Assembly (NCBI GenBank): GCA_008973525.1 | Contig: WACJ01000316.1 | Span: forward strand, 248,001 to 312,000 | Source of the DNA: Stenopsyche tienmushanensis | Lineage: Eukaryota; Arthropoda; Insecta; Trichoptera; Stenopsychidae | Direction of reading: 5' to 3' | Length of the DNA stretch: 64,000 nucleotides | Shown: positions 31,023-42,052 of the stretch, piece after piece | How the letters are laid out: each line of letters begins with the position of its first letter | Numbering within the stretch: the first letter of the stretch is position 1 | Program-made: the position numbers and the translations under genes | Notes under the pieces: model-generated | Databases searched by the model: none | The model's input: the letters and a program-made list of their open reading frames with translations, nothing else | Told to the model about the DNA's origin: nothing

Positions 31023-33030
31023 TAATATTTCTTGACACGATGGGCCAATCATATATATATACATTTTAATACTGTTCTTGGAATAAAAATTATTTTAATT
31101 CGCATCATAATTATGTTGTCCAAATTTTAAAAAATGATAAAATCAGAAATGATGTAAAAGCAAAATTACATTGCTTAACATTTGGTTTTATCAAAAATAC
31201 ATTAAATTAGTTGATATTTCGTTCGTGTATTTTACCACGACTTTTATGCTTTGTCGCTAATTGACTTTACGTTCATAATCGTTTATTACATAGATTTTAA
31301 TAACTAATTAGCTGATTTTACTCCGAGTATTGCCGCCATGATTTATAGCCGAATTGAAACAATGCTTCCATATGTGTCGTGGGATATGTTGTGGATTGTA
31401 ATTTAGATTAAAACAAATGATGTTGAAGTACAATGACTGAATACTGGGAATATATTAGCAGTTTTACTCGACATTCTTCTTTTGTGATGATGAAACTGTA
31501 TGGCGGCAATAAGGGTGGCCTTATCGTGTCCCAGCACGTAAAGTGCTCGTTTACGTATCTCGAGACAGCTCGCTCAATACGTTATACAAAGAAGAATTTG
31601 CCGAGCAAGGGTAGGAAATTTATGGACTTTATTAGCGTTTGATAAAGTGCATCCGACGTCAGTGCTGAACGCCAGCAATATTTAGTTCAGGAGTTGAGGA
31701 GTGACGTCTTCTGCTACATGGTAGCATGCGTTTGGAGAAGTCGAAGAATTTATCAAAGAAAACGAGTGACTTTCTCATTAGACCGTTCAGTATTAGAAGC
31801 GAGTAATAGCATTCCTGAGTTGCAAAAGCGCCTTTATCAACTCGCCCCCGGAGTCATAATCTCGAATGTCTGTAACGCTTCATCGTACGTGACGCCCTCT
31901 TTCTCTCCTGTTACCAACCCCTTTTCTCACCTTCTCATTCCTTCGACATTAAACACCCACTGGTGTACCCTTCGGGCATACCCCTGCACAGATAATTTGT
32001 TCATATAATTTCCCATGCTTAACTCCATCTAATGAAGTTTATTCGTCGACACTCGAACGTCTTCCATCCGACACCCTCAGAAAAATTTCAACAAAATCGA
32101 AATAAATACACTTTGGCTCGCCTAAAAAACCACCCTTCTGCGAACCAGAGACATCACTAATCACGGCGTAATGCGACAAGACTAACAATGCGCTTTCGGG
32201 GGAGAAATGTCAAATGAAAAGTGTTCCATGGAGACAATGAAGCCTTTGAGAGAGGCTGTTGATATAAGGGCCCTGGTGGCACACACGTACAGCTTTCACA
32301 AATTATAAGAGGTAGTAGTAATTCTTTTGAAGCTCGCAGCAGTCAATTGGACCCATACTCCAATCAAAAGAAACGCTTTGACTATTCATCCGAATCACAC
32401 GATCTCTCAAACGTGGAGAAGATTCTTTTTGCAAGCGGCGAACGCTTCGAATTCCGGGAAAAAAATCATATCAGACAGATTTTCAATGTACTCTCGCAAT
32501 ATGGGTTCAAACGCTATATCAAAGCTTATTAGCACAAATTCAACATTTTCATAAGACTGCTTCTAATTACGCAAACGTTAAAAGGGTTTTCAAAACACGC
32601 GGAGGGCCTATAAAAATTCAATGTTCGCCAAAATAAATATACGATGCCACAATTATTTGTTCCTTACAATAAGTATACATTTTTTTATAAATCCACATAT
32701 TGCCTTTACGGCTGAAATGTATTAATATCATATAATATTTACGCGACCATAGTCAAATTATAGCGTAAATTAAGGCAAAATTTAATAACAAAAAGAACAT
32801 AATTAAATCGGTGGTGACATTTATTTCGTGATCATCAACAGATCAACATGCCAAAAAAAATATACAATTGATTTTTTCAATAATTAATTATGGGTTTTCT
32901 CGTATAGGCATACGATTTCTGCATAATAATGCACCAGTGCACATATCTGCCAAATATGGGACTGTCATTCGCCAATGTGGATTCCAATAACTAAGCCATC
33001 AACCCCCAGCTCAGATTATTATATAAGTAG
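31023..33030. other. Unannotated tract, GC-richer at 31330-32600
   Basis: 31430-32010 holds plus-strand frames of 69 and 104 codons. The peptides (for example FSLDRSVLEASNSIPELQKR) show no domain that I recognise, and the two frames are not linked by clear splice sites. 32010-32600 is compositionally similar. These could be conserved non-coding DNA or an unrecognised exon. 32600-33030 is AT-rich. Confidence 0.4.
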
Positions 33031-33184
33031 AACCCAAAATGGTTTTCGTTTTATTGTTTGATCGTTTTTTGGAAACTATTTGCACTTAGGCTGCTGCATT
33101 TTCAAGTCGTGTTTTGTGCTCTTTTGGTGACTATACTCATCAAGAATAAATTGTGATTTTTAAAATTCATATTTAACAACCCAA

Positions 33185-33350
33185 TTTGCATCGGATCGAT
33201 TTTTGCCGAGTGAAGAATTTATTCGAAATGTAATGCTTTAGCATTTTCTCAAAAAAGAACTGCAATTGCGCTCCACTAAAAATATTTGCAATGTACTGGA
33301 CGATATTTTAGGTGTTCGCAAATGTCAAAATTGGTTCTAGAAATTTCGAT
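33185..33350 (+). pseudogene. Mariner helix-turn-helix remnant
   Basis: The frame from about 33205 reads LPSEEFIRNVML, stop, HFLKKELQLRSTKNICNVLD, DILGVRKCQNWF, stop, KFRSVRS. The pattern 'R..ML.HF.K.....T.KNIC.V....L..R.CQ.WF.KFR' is the N-terminal DNA-binding domain of mariner transposases. Two in-frame stops break it, and nothing downstream is preserved because a family T end follows at 33454. Upstream, 'CCAAAATGGTTTTCG' near 33036 might be a decayed terminal repeat, which is uncertain. Confidence 0.65.
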
Positions 33351-33453
33351 CTGTTCGTTCCGTCGAATTTCTATGCTTTTAAATTTTGCAGCATTTTTTG
33401 AATGGGAAAAAATACAAAACATACAATGAGGTAAAAATTGGACGTTTAAAATA

Positions 33454-33680
33454 CACTTAGGTCTGTTTTTATGCGGATCTTTTTTATGCGATTTTGAAGT
33501 TATGCGGTTTTCAAAAATAATGGATCCTATCCCTATTTTTTCTATAGAGGGCAAAGCTTTTTTTATGCGATTCAGAAAATCAGTCATCAATGGAACAAAA
33601 TCAAGCTCAAAATTTACATCATATTTAAGAGATCCTTTTTCGGGGAAAAACAAAAAAAAGCACTTGCACAAAAAGCACAA
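33454..33680 (+). mobile_element. Family T variant end (fragment)
   Basis: 'CACTTAGGTCTGTTTTTATG', preceded by TA (33452-33453), continues 'CGGATCTTTTTTATGCG', 'AAGTTATGCGG', 'GATCCTATCCCTA'. It matches the 28.7 kb copy for about 90 bp. A further 'TTTTTTTATGCGATTC' follows at 33556. The open frame of 134 codons on the minus strand (33276-33680) spans this repeat and the mariner piece and is therefore an artefact. Confidence 0.5.
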
Positions 33681-33751
33681 TCGAAGATGGTAATTATATA
33701 TAAGTAGAATGTTGAATATAATAAATCAATCACTAAGACTACGTGCATAAT

Positions 33752-33944
33752 TTAATATATAAAAAAATAATGTTTGTTTGTCCGTATTTTATGCCCTGCC
33801 ATACTGTTGCTCCGATTGCAATAAAACTGTGTCAACTTATTGTTTACACTTGGGGGAATAACATAAGCATAGTGAAAATAGTGTTTGTATATGCAATTTG
33901 TTATGCGAGACATGGCATTGTAACGCATGCAGGGTAATCACTAT
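33752..33944 (+). mobile_element. Family H copy: unit B plus tail type 2
   Basis: Unit B ('AATGTTTGTTTGTCCG', 'CTGCCATACTGTTG', 'GTCAACTTATTGTTTACAC', 'AACATAAGCATAG') runs directly into tail type 2: 'TTTGTATATGC', 'GTTATGCGAGACATGGCATT', 'CGCATGCAGGGTAATCACTA'. The final CTAG has changed to CTAT. 'GGCAT...ATGC' could form the short stem expected near a Helitron 3' end. Unit A is absent. Confidence 0.65.
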
Positions 33945-34954
33945 ACTTCATATTTTTATACAGTCCCCGGTCTGTAAAAAAACACTGATTAGAATTCAAC
34001 TATATTAAACTGACTCCCCTATCCAAATTTCTGTTCAAATAATCTTTTCTTAAAAATACCTTTATGGAGCTTCGATAAAATGTTGGTATAGCGCGGGGGC
34101 GAAGGTGCTGGGCGCAACTGGAAATCGTTCAGATTTGATGATTCATACTGATTAATTTATGTCAAAAAATACCTTTCTTCTGTCAATTTTCAAATGAAGC
34201 ACTTCAGTGCTAGCTCAAATGTATTTATAGGTGAAATAAAACAATGGCACCGCAGCATAAATTAGCTGGATCGTGATTACCCCCCGAGGACAAACAATAA
34301 TTGATTGGGCATTAGGTGTGTGTTATTGATAAGCGGGTGTCCAGCTAGGTGAGGGGGTATGCGCAAGGGTTAATGAGCGGTGGGGTTGTGTGCGACACAA
34401 ATCAAAACGGCGCTGCGGGTGCTCTATTGGGCCCTTTGATTAATATCACCTAATTCAAAGCGGATACTAACCCTGGCCTCATCTTGTACCTTCGGAGAAC
34501 CACCCTTTGAATACTAAACCGCTTTCAATCGGGCCCGTTGTCACATCTCTATAGGATCGGCTAACCAAAGACTTTGAATTCCAGTTAACCATCAATCTTT
34601 CACTTGCGGGTCCCTAATTCTATCTCCGTATCAAAGATCTTAGTTTCCGCCAATGCTCGTAATTGAGTCTCACTATATAGCCACCACTCCAGTTATTGTT
34701 ATCAACCGACGAAGCGACGCTCCTGTGGATGTCGGTAAATATGGAATACGGTGCCTTAACTACACTCAATCATAATCATATAATCCATTTATATTGCAAA
34801 TCGTTAAATATCAGAGCCATAACGATGTGAGCAATTACACGCTAATTAAAAAATATTATCCTTTTTGCTCGTATGCTGCATTTATATTATTTTGTCGGTT
34901 TTATTATAAAAATCTAAATTGCAATAAATAAATTCAAAAAAGAAAAAAAATACT
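33945..34954. other. Unannotated stretch, GC-richer at 34080-34760
   Basis: No frame of interest. 34240-34690 is moderately GC-rich ('GATAAGCGGGTGTCCAGC', 'GTTAATGAGCGGTGGGG', 'GGCGCTGCGGGTGC') and free of the repeats seen elsewhere. It is a candidate conserved non-coding block only. Confidence 0.45.
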
Positions 34955-35299
34955 AACAATTCAAACGAACAAAACCCAATTCATTTTTATAAATTAGATG
35001 AACAAACATACAAAGATTGATTTTTATATATAAGATCTACTGAAAGTTAATTGTACTATACTTATATTATTTGAGAAAGTACAAACAATAAGTTGCCAAA
35101 GTTTTATTGCAATCGAATGAACGGTATGGCAGCGCATTAAATACGGATAAACAAACATTATTTTTTATATATTAGACTATGTCTGTTACTCGCGAAATCC
35201 ATAGCAATAAATAGACGAAGTTTTATTGCAATTTGATGAATGGTATGGCAGCTCATTTCGAACGAACAAACCCCAATTCATTTTTATATATTAAAAAGA
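34955..35299 (-). mobile_element. Family H copy, units A and B, minus strand
   Basis: The minus strand starts A|TC at 35299 ('TCTTTTTAATATATAAAAATG'), then unit A, unit B and the 'AGATCTTATATATAAAAATC' link. It ends in a further short start-like piece ('ATGAATTGGGTTTTGTTCG' at 34966-34985). No tail is present. An old nested or tandem insertion would explain the extra start. Confidence 0.65.
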
Positions 35300-36825
35300 T
35301 CATCGAAAATTTATAAAAAAAATGTATTTTATGGGAGTGACAAATACACAAACATAAACCTTGGGTACCGAAATACTTCAGAGTTCTCTGATGATGCAAA
35401 TCCACAACTCTTTGAATTATATGTTATTAAAGTGTTTTTTCAATTGAATGAACTTTAAACCTCGTATAATACGAATTTGTATTACACGACCGTTTTGGCG
35501 GAACCATTCAATAAGAAGAATATAGCAGAGAATAGCAAAATTATTAAATATTGATAGACAATGACAGTCAATTTTATCGACTAGCCAAAGATAAGTGTCA
35601 AATTTGTGATTAATATAATATACTAGCCGTTTATCGAAGATGTATTGATATTTTCAAGGAGCCTGATTAATTCATGCGATATGTACATTAACGTCAAATA
35701 TTGCAAATTTAGTCCAATGTTGATTTAATATTGATTGCCGATGATAAGCGACGATCATAAATACACATTATGGAACTCATATCCTTATCTACTAGCCCAT
35801 TAAGGTAATCGAAGGAGTCTCAATCCTTGCGGTGTTGCTCGACTATAACAATCAATTTTCGTGACAGGGTGTTTATTGGCCATGTCACTGATAAGATTAT
35901 TCCACATTTATATGTATGCCATGAATATGGCAGATGTTTAAATATCAAATGCGTGTTTGTAATCCGGCCGTACATTGCCGGTGGCTTGTTGAATACTGTT
36001 TACAAGTTACATCATCGGTCATTATCGATGTTATTATGAATACATCACCGTAATGCATTTGCAGAACAGCACGCATGCCATGTCCATGATTGAAGAGCGT
36101 TTTAAAAATATATATAATTTGTAGGTGAATATCAGTGGGGGCTTTACGAACAACAAGTAGGCTTTCGAGGAAGGCAAGCCGCCGTATTGTTAAAAGGCAG
36201 TGGACAAAGTATGCAATAAAGTAGTTGGCTATCTTGGGCCATTTATAGAGTCGCGTGTCTGCAGACAATAAATAAATAAGGCGGCCGTGGTCAGTCAGGC
36301 GCAGGGACACCGATATCCACAACCACCAAACCATCTCAACCACCACCCCAATGGCAATACTTAGCCGGGATCGCTTTGCCAACAAAACACCCAAAAAGGT
36401 CATCGTTACATACAAAAATTCCTTACACATAATTAATCATTTCTTATCGCGCTCCCGTGGACTATCTGAGGGTGGCCTGCGAAAAAATTCCGCGTTCAAG
36501 AGACTTTTCCCACACAAAAACACAATAGATTCCCTCAACAAAAAAATTTCGGACGCGGGATAAAATTTGGTCAGCAATTACTTGGAAAAATATATATCGT
36601 AAGGGATTTTTGTTAGAAAAAATTCATATCTATTTTCCATTACATTTTCATGCATTGAACCGAAAAAATATTTTTTTCAATCAACGTATTCCATGGAATG
36701 CGTCGAATTGGGTAGAAAAATGCGTACCAATTCCTATTGATATTACACACAATAAAATCAACATTTATTCCATAAAAGCACGCAAATAATAACTAATAAA
36801 ACATGTATTACAATTAAATTCGTAA
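35300..36825. other. Unannotated tract, GC-richer at 35940-36560
   Basis: 35300-35830 is AT-rich with nothing recognised. 35940-36560 is GC-richer and conserved-looking. It includes 'CCACAACCACCAAACC' and 'CAACCACCACCCC' near 36317-36350, AACCACC words resembling Runt-domain sites. The long minus frame in this block is listed separately. 36560-36825 is AT-rich. Confidence 0.45.
35945..36430 (-). other. Unassigned 161-codon open frame
   Basis: This is the longest ATG-started frame in the window. The peptide begins with a hydrophobic stretch (FLGVLLAKRS, then VVVEMVWWLWISVSL) that could pass for membrane segments, and contains HCLLTIRRLAFLESLLVV. I recognise no family. The block is GC-richer than average, which lowers stop-codon frequency by itself. 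It has no clear promoter, splice or polyadenylation context. I favour a chance frame. Confidence 0.15.
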
Positions 36826-37021
36826 ACAGTAGTTTTACCCTGTATGCGTTACAATGCCACGTCTCGCATAACAAAATGTGCACACAAACTATATATTTAC
36901 TATGTCTATATTATTTCCATAAGTGTAGACAATAAGTTGATAAAGTTTTATTACAATCGGATGAACGGTATGGCAGCGCATTAAATATGGACAAACAAAC
37001 ATTGATTTTTATATGTTAGAT
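36826..37021 (-). mobile_element. Family H copy: unit B plus tail type 2, minus strand
   Basis: The minus strand runs from 37021 ('TATAAAAATCAATGTTTG', 'GCGCTGCCATACCGTTCAT') through 'AACTTATTGTCTACAC' into the type 2 tail ('GCGAGACGTGGCATTG', 'ACGCATACAGGGTAA'). The terminal CTAG is not intact. Same composition as the 33.75 kb copy but in opposite orientation. Confidence 0.65.
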
Positions 37022-38465
37022 TTGTTATTTTGCAAAATTGATCAATCAATTCAGACAAACTAAGCTAAAACTACTTCTTATAGAGAAAAAAATGGGATAA
37101 AAAATACAATATAATTAATAGGGTTGATAAAATTGTAATTAAAGAGATATAAGATATACACGTCTGACGTTACAAAGGTTCACAGCTTTATATAGTTTCA
37201 ACTATTCTTGGAAAGGTTACTCCGGCTGTCAGAGGTTCCTCCTCGGGGGTTCGTCCGCCAATAATCCAGGGTGAGCAATAAATTTAGCACGCTGGGAATA
37301 AATAGAAATCAAGAATTTTCTACATAGCTCTTTTAAACATTAACATTCACAGGTAAGGGGAGCATTTTCCGTGTATGTTTCGGCGGCGTGATTTATTAGC
37401 GCAAGATAAAACCTTTACACAGAAATAAAGGATTTCAAGCCGGTAACGTGTAAATACAACCTTATTTCTTTACATTGCCTGATTTAGTACTAAAACAGGT
37501 GAACGCAAAGCATTATGTGTGACTCGCGGGAACAATGCTCACACAACGCCAGGCACAATTTAATATGAGATCCTTATACCGCCGCGACAATGTAAATTAT
37601 TAACTTAACACTGCTACAAAGACCCAGCAGAGCGCAGAAGCCGAAGAGACCAAAAGAGGAATCATCGGGGCCTTGTGCAGGACGCGTCTTCGCAATGATT
37701 AAAAATAATTCCCCCGAAGAACCCTATGCCGATCTGCGGCAATAATGGGCTCTGTAGGGCCGCATTATATGAAAAGATGACTCAAGTTACCATAAAAATT
37801 AACATCATAAAAATATGTAGGCGATGTGATGCCCGTACAGCCTGAGCATAAATTTAAAATATTACAAAACGCCTTAAACAAAGTTGGAAAAAAAAGGATA
37901 TTAAAAGCAGCACGCTACTAAAAATTACGCCAAACAGCCGCGTTTGAAAGTAATGTTCTATTAATTAAAAAACATGGATCGTTATCGTTCTATGTTTATA
38001 GAAATAGATCCAGATATTATAACGAATTTCCTTCTTAATATTCCCCGATAATATCAAAGAATCAAATCATGATGGAATGCCGGAAATTATTCTTAAAATG
38101 TAAATTAAACCGATCGAAAATATGGAAAACGATTTTTCATATTAAAACATCCTATTTATCGGGGAAGAGATTATTTTTAATGGTATTTACAGATAAGCTA
38201 ATCCTGGACTTGTGGAATAAATTTAGGAAATTGAAAAATCATCAAAATATTCAAATTAAAAGAAGTCTAAAATTTCAAAATCTAAGAATTTTGGATAAAA
38301 CATATTGAATCGCTCACTTGACAGCACTTTAGTTAAGAAAAGTTTCTTCTCGGAAGATTGTTTTGAATCTCTTTTAATTTTGATCTTTACAATAGGCTGC
38401 ATAATCGAAAAAAATATCTCATTTTTAAAATTAAAACTAACAACTTAAAGAGATAAGACACAGAG
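37022..38465. other. Unannotated tract
   Basis: 37190-37780 is GC-richer ('CGGCTGTCAGAGGTTCC', 'GGCGGCGTGATTTATTAGCG', 'AGACCAAAAGAGGAATC'), with no frame. It is possibly non-coding regulatory DNA. 37780-38465 is AT-rich; the 79-codon frame at 38069-38308 has no motif. Confidence 0.45.
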
Positions 38466-38471
38466 TTTTAT

Positions 38472-38662
38472 TCGAATTCTAGTGATTCAAAGAGCATTCT
38501 TTCACGTTGAGTTCGACTTCAAGCGTATTGTTTATGTTTAGTTGAATAAATGCCCGAATATTGTATACTATCGACAGTGTTTATTAATTTATGTACATGC
38601 TTCATACACGTTGCGACGTTCCTGACAGATAATTGAATTTGTACGGGTGATAAGTGGCAGAC
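38472..38662 (-). repeat. Repeat L copy (possible LTR fragment), minus strand
   Basis: The minus strand from 38662 reads 'TGTCTGCCACTTATCACCCG', 'CAATTATCTGTCAGG', 'GTATGAAGCATGTACAT', 'AACACTGTCGATAG', 'ATTCGGGCATTT' and 'ACTAGAATTCG'. The 45.5 kb copy matches only the first part. The 55.0 kb copy matches the whole in order but with extra sequence inside. The TGT start suits an LTR, but no primer-binding site, polypurine tract or paired LTR is seen. Confidence 0.45.
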
Positions 38663-38798
38663 ATACAAATATAAGATCAATGTTTGTGATGATTTAAAAT
38701 TAGCTCATTTCTCAAAGGGTTAACTAAAACATATCATAATCTGGATAAACGTTGAAGAGGAGTGTATAGATGAAGAAAAATCTGTGTAATGCTTTTAA

Positions 38799-39135
38799 TC
38801 TATTATATAAAAATGAATTGGGTTTTGTTCGTTTGAAATGCGCTGCTAAACCGTTCATCATATTGCAATAAAACTTCGTTCACTTACTGCTAAGAACTCT
38901 GCGAATAACATAAGAATAGTTTTATATATAAAAATTGATGTTTGTTTGTCCGTATTTAATGCGCTTCCATACCGTTCATCCGATTGCAATAAAACTTTGC
39001 CAACTTATTGTTGGTATATTTTCAAATAATATAAATATAATACAATTAACTCCCAGTAGATCTTATATATAAAAATCAATGTTTGTATATATTTATTTTT
39101 CATATTTATAATAAAACCAACAAAATATCATCCCA
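38799..39135 (+). mobile_element. Family H copy, units A and B, partial tail
   Basis: It starts A|TC ('AATCTATTATATAAAAATG'). Units A and B are complete, followed by 'AGTAGATCTTATATATAAAA' and 'ATTTATAATAAAACCAAC'. The 49.5 kb copy has the same continuation before a type 1 tail, so this copy probably lost its final part. Confidence 0.7.
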
Positions 39136-41753
39136 AATATTTCATATTACTGAAAGCTTTGTTAAATTTGTTAGAACTTTTTATAGTCTTCGCTGTTTGT
39201 GAAACCAATCTATGTTTTCGCTGAACGTAGTTTGGGATAACCTCATATCAAGCTTCCATAAAAAATGAGTTATTTATCAGAAAAAGCTCCATGTTGAGGT
39301 CATTGGTCGCTATGGAAATAAAAATGGTCAACTAGACGATAGAGCTTTGGCTTTAATTTTTCATTGTCAGGCCTATTCTGATTTTGGAGCTCGACGGCCG
39401 TTGCGCAGTTTCAGCTCAAATTAAGCCATAATTGAGTGAGTTGAACCGACGGTTAATGTAACCGCGCGTTGTAAAATTATTCATTAGTGCGCATTTTCGC
39501 AGCACTTGTATAAATATTTGATCATGGCAAACGGATGCCTATTTGTCGGACACATTTTTCAATACGACGCTCTAAACGCGTGTCCTCATATTTATGTCGC
39601 TTAATATCAATCGAATGCATGGACGGAATGGACGTTTTTGAATTGTTGCTGCATTTGGATATAAAAGTTTTAAGGCTTATTGGGGCTAAGCTGAAGGATG
39701 ACGCCGGATGAGTTGGTTGTAGATAAAAATTGGCGTATGCTAACTCGGAGGTAATATCAGCAGATGTCAAACACCGGTCCTGATCCGAAAGCTGGAATTG
39801 AAATTGCGGCATTGGAACGACTGACATATTTCCGACGATAAACAATACGGACCGTCAGGGCAAAAGCTCCCTGAGTCCTCCCGTCCTGGCAAATATCAGA
39901 TATTCGGGGTGTCTGTCCGTCCGGCTGTGATGTAGAGAAGGGCTCATATGAAGAATTTGTTTACTTGTGCTTGACGTTTGGCCAGATGCTACCCTTAACG
40001 TAGGGGCGAGCTCGTGAATGACGTCAGACCCCAGCCAAGCTAGAATTGATTTTGAGCAATTGAAGACATTCATAAAACTCGGGACTTCCCTTCCATCCAA
40101 GCCGGGGCGAAATTTCATTACAGTTTGCCATAAAATAAACTCAATTCCTGCCTGACGGCGCGAGGCTGTTAATCGATCAATTGAATCATAAAACCGCAAC
40201 GTGCTTTTTATACGGTTTTCATTTATTGAGAGAAAACGATTTGATTTGCTCTGAAGGAATATCCATCTACAAACAATCGCAAAAACATGAAAAATAAATG
40301 AAGGAGAATGATAAAATTGAGTTTAACATGCTTGAATCCGCTTACACAACTATGCGTTTTTAAACATCATTGTTTTTGACGACCTTCTTTAATGATTGAA
40401 GTTTAAAAATATTTTCAAAAGGCATCAAATAAGTAATCTAAATACTTTCAGAACATATTCTCATTGGGTATCAACATATTTTTATGCTATGTATGATCGT
40501 CCTGATTATGGTACATATGTTGTACCATCGGTCATAAGAGCTAATCAAAAATTGTAAATGTTGATGCTAAAATAATTTACGTTTGAATTGTATGAAATAA
40601 ATATGTAGAAGCTACGAGAGGTCGGCCAAAATAAGGCTTAGAGCTTTTTTGTCGGGAAAATATTAATTCCTCAATCAAAAACCGCCGCTCCTTTCAAAAG
40701 CAGATATAAGCGCCGACGATGGATGAAATGATAGTAGGGAAGAAAAAATCCTGTCAGCTACAAAGGGAAGAAACAATAACGCGTGCGCTTGTATGTGTGG
40801 CAACAGCCAAAGAATAACTGAAAACAAAAACATCGCAGCTCTAGGAAAAAGATTAAAATGTCAGCGCCATTTGAAATGTCAGCGCGAGGGGGAGTGCCGG
40901 CCAATAAGCCCCGCTGAAGGGTGCCACGGGCGCCAGGGAGACACAGCGATGAAGAAAAGGGTATATCGTCTGCCTAGGGTTCAACCAAGAGATTCGAAAA
41001 GATCCTCGCACACTATAACCGTATAACACACCCATGTTCGTGGGGAAAATTTTCACCTCTGAAATCATCGTAAACGCATCTACACGTGTCGGGGGCTCAC
41101 GGAATCCATTACGCGAAGAATCGGATTAGGTCGGTGGGTAATATCGGAGATAATCTCTATAATTTATGAAGGCGAATGGAGTGACTTGCAGGGTGCAGGG
41201 TGGTAACAGCACATTGAGAATGACTGGGAAAACCCGAGCCGCACTTCGCGGCGAAGCGCTGGCTAATAATAGTCGAGATGAGATCGCCTTGTACAGGTCC
41301 CCTGGTGATTCCACTTAGCGCGCACTACAAATACCGCCAACTCCGCATTCAACCCCTTTTTTCTCTCTTTCTCGCCACTGATAATGTATTTTTCACTTCA
41401 TTAATATTGTGGAATAACTCCGGGGTAAAAAGAGATCCGTCTTCCCATTATCTGTGGATGCACATCCGAGAAGAGCGAGTGGAAACGTTCATTTGTAAGA
41501 TTTTAACGTCCTTTTTTGATTCCCTCTTAAAGTCACACAATAGAATTTATACAGGGAATCCAAGAAAGTGTGTATTAATATGAAAAACATATGAAATGTT
41601 TCTTGCCCTGGAGCGAAAAAATCGACTGGGCTCAATTATCAGTGTGATTTTATTAAGTAATTTTACAGCACAAAACATTTAAGGCCATATCGATAGATGA
41701 TCTTATGTTTGCTTAAAATTCCCATGATAAAAATCGCACTGTATGAATCACAC
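39136..41753. other. Unannotated tract with two GC-richer blocks
   Basis: 39390-40210 and 40680-41500 are GC-richer and not made of recognised repeats. Minus-strand frames of 107 and 114 codons (39522-39845, 39855-40199), and shorter frames in 40793-41583, show no domain I know and lack a shared splice pattern. Blocks like these often behave as conserved non-coding DNA. 40210-40680 and 41580-41750 are AT-rich. Confidence 0.4.
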
Positions 41754-41755
41754 TA

Positions 41756-42052
41756 CACTCGCAAACCTTTTTTTTGTGCGACTTTTTTTGTGCGATTTCG
41801 AAGCTATGCGGATTTTTTCAAAGCATTTTAGTAAGTGACTCTAGTGATATCTTTACTAATTATGAATTATATCGTTTGAAAGTAGTTGTTTTTCTGTTTT
41901 TTAGTTAACTTTTTTATGCGATTTTGGATATATTTTATGTAGCTGTTTCAAAGTTATGCATTTTCACGTAAGTTATTGCTTTTTTTTTGTGCGATTTCAT
42001 TTTGTGCGATTTTTCGCAGAACGCATCTACTGCACAAAAAAGGTGTATTGTG
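41756..42052 (+). mobile_element. Family T short element, about 0.3 kb (MITE-like)
   Basis: The left end is 'CACTCGCAAACCTTTTTTTT' plus 'GTGCGAC' after TA (41754-41755). The right end is 'GCACAAAAAAGG' then 'TGTATTGTG', the inverse with some change. Inside, 'CGAAGCTATGCGG', 'AATTATGAATTATATCG' and 'TTTCAAAGTTATGC' follow the 9.1 kb copy. It keeps both ends and little else, so it is a non-autonomous derivative. The right flank is not a clean TA. Confidence 0.6.

Noticed and set aside
32300..32330. let-7-like microRNA ('GAGGTAGTAGT')
   Set aside because: Only the seed-like 11 bases match; the rest of the mature sequence and a hairpin arm are absent.
33276..33680. 134-codon minus-strand open frame as a gene
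   Set aside because: It spans a mariner remnant and a family T end on the opposite strand, so its openness is an accident of repeat sequence.
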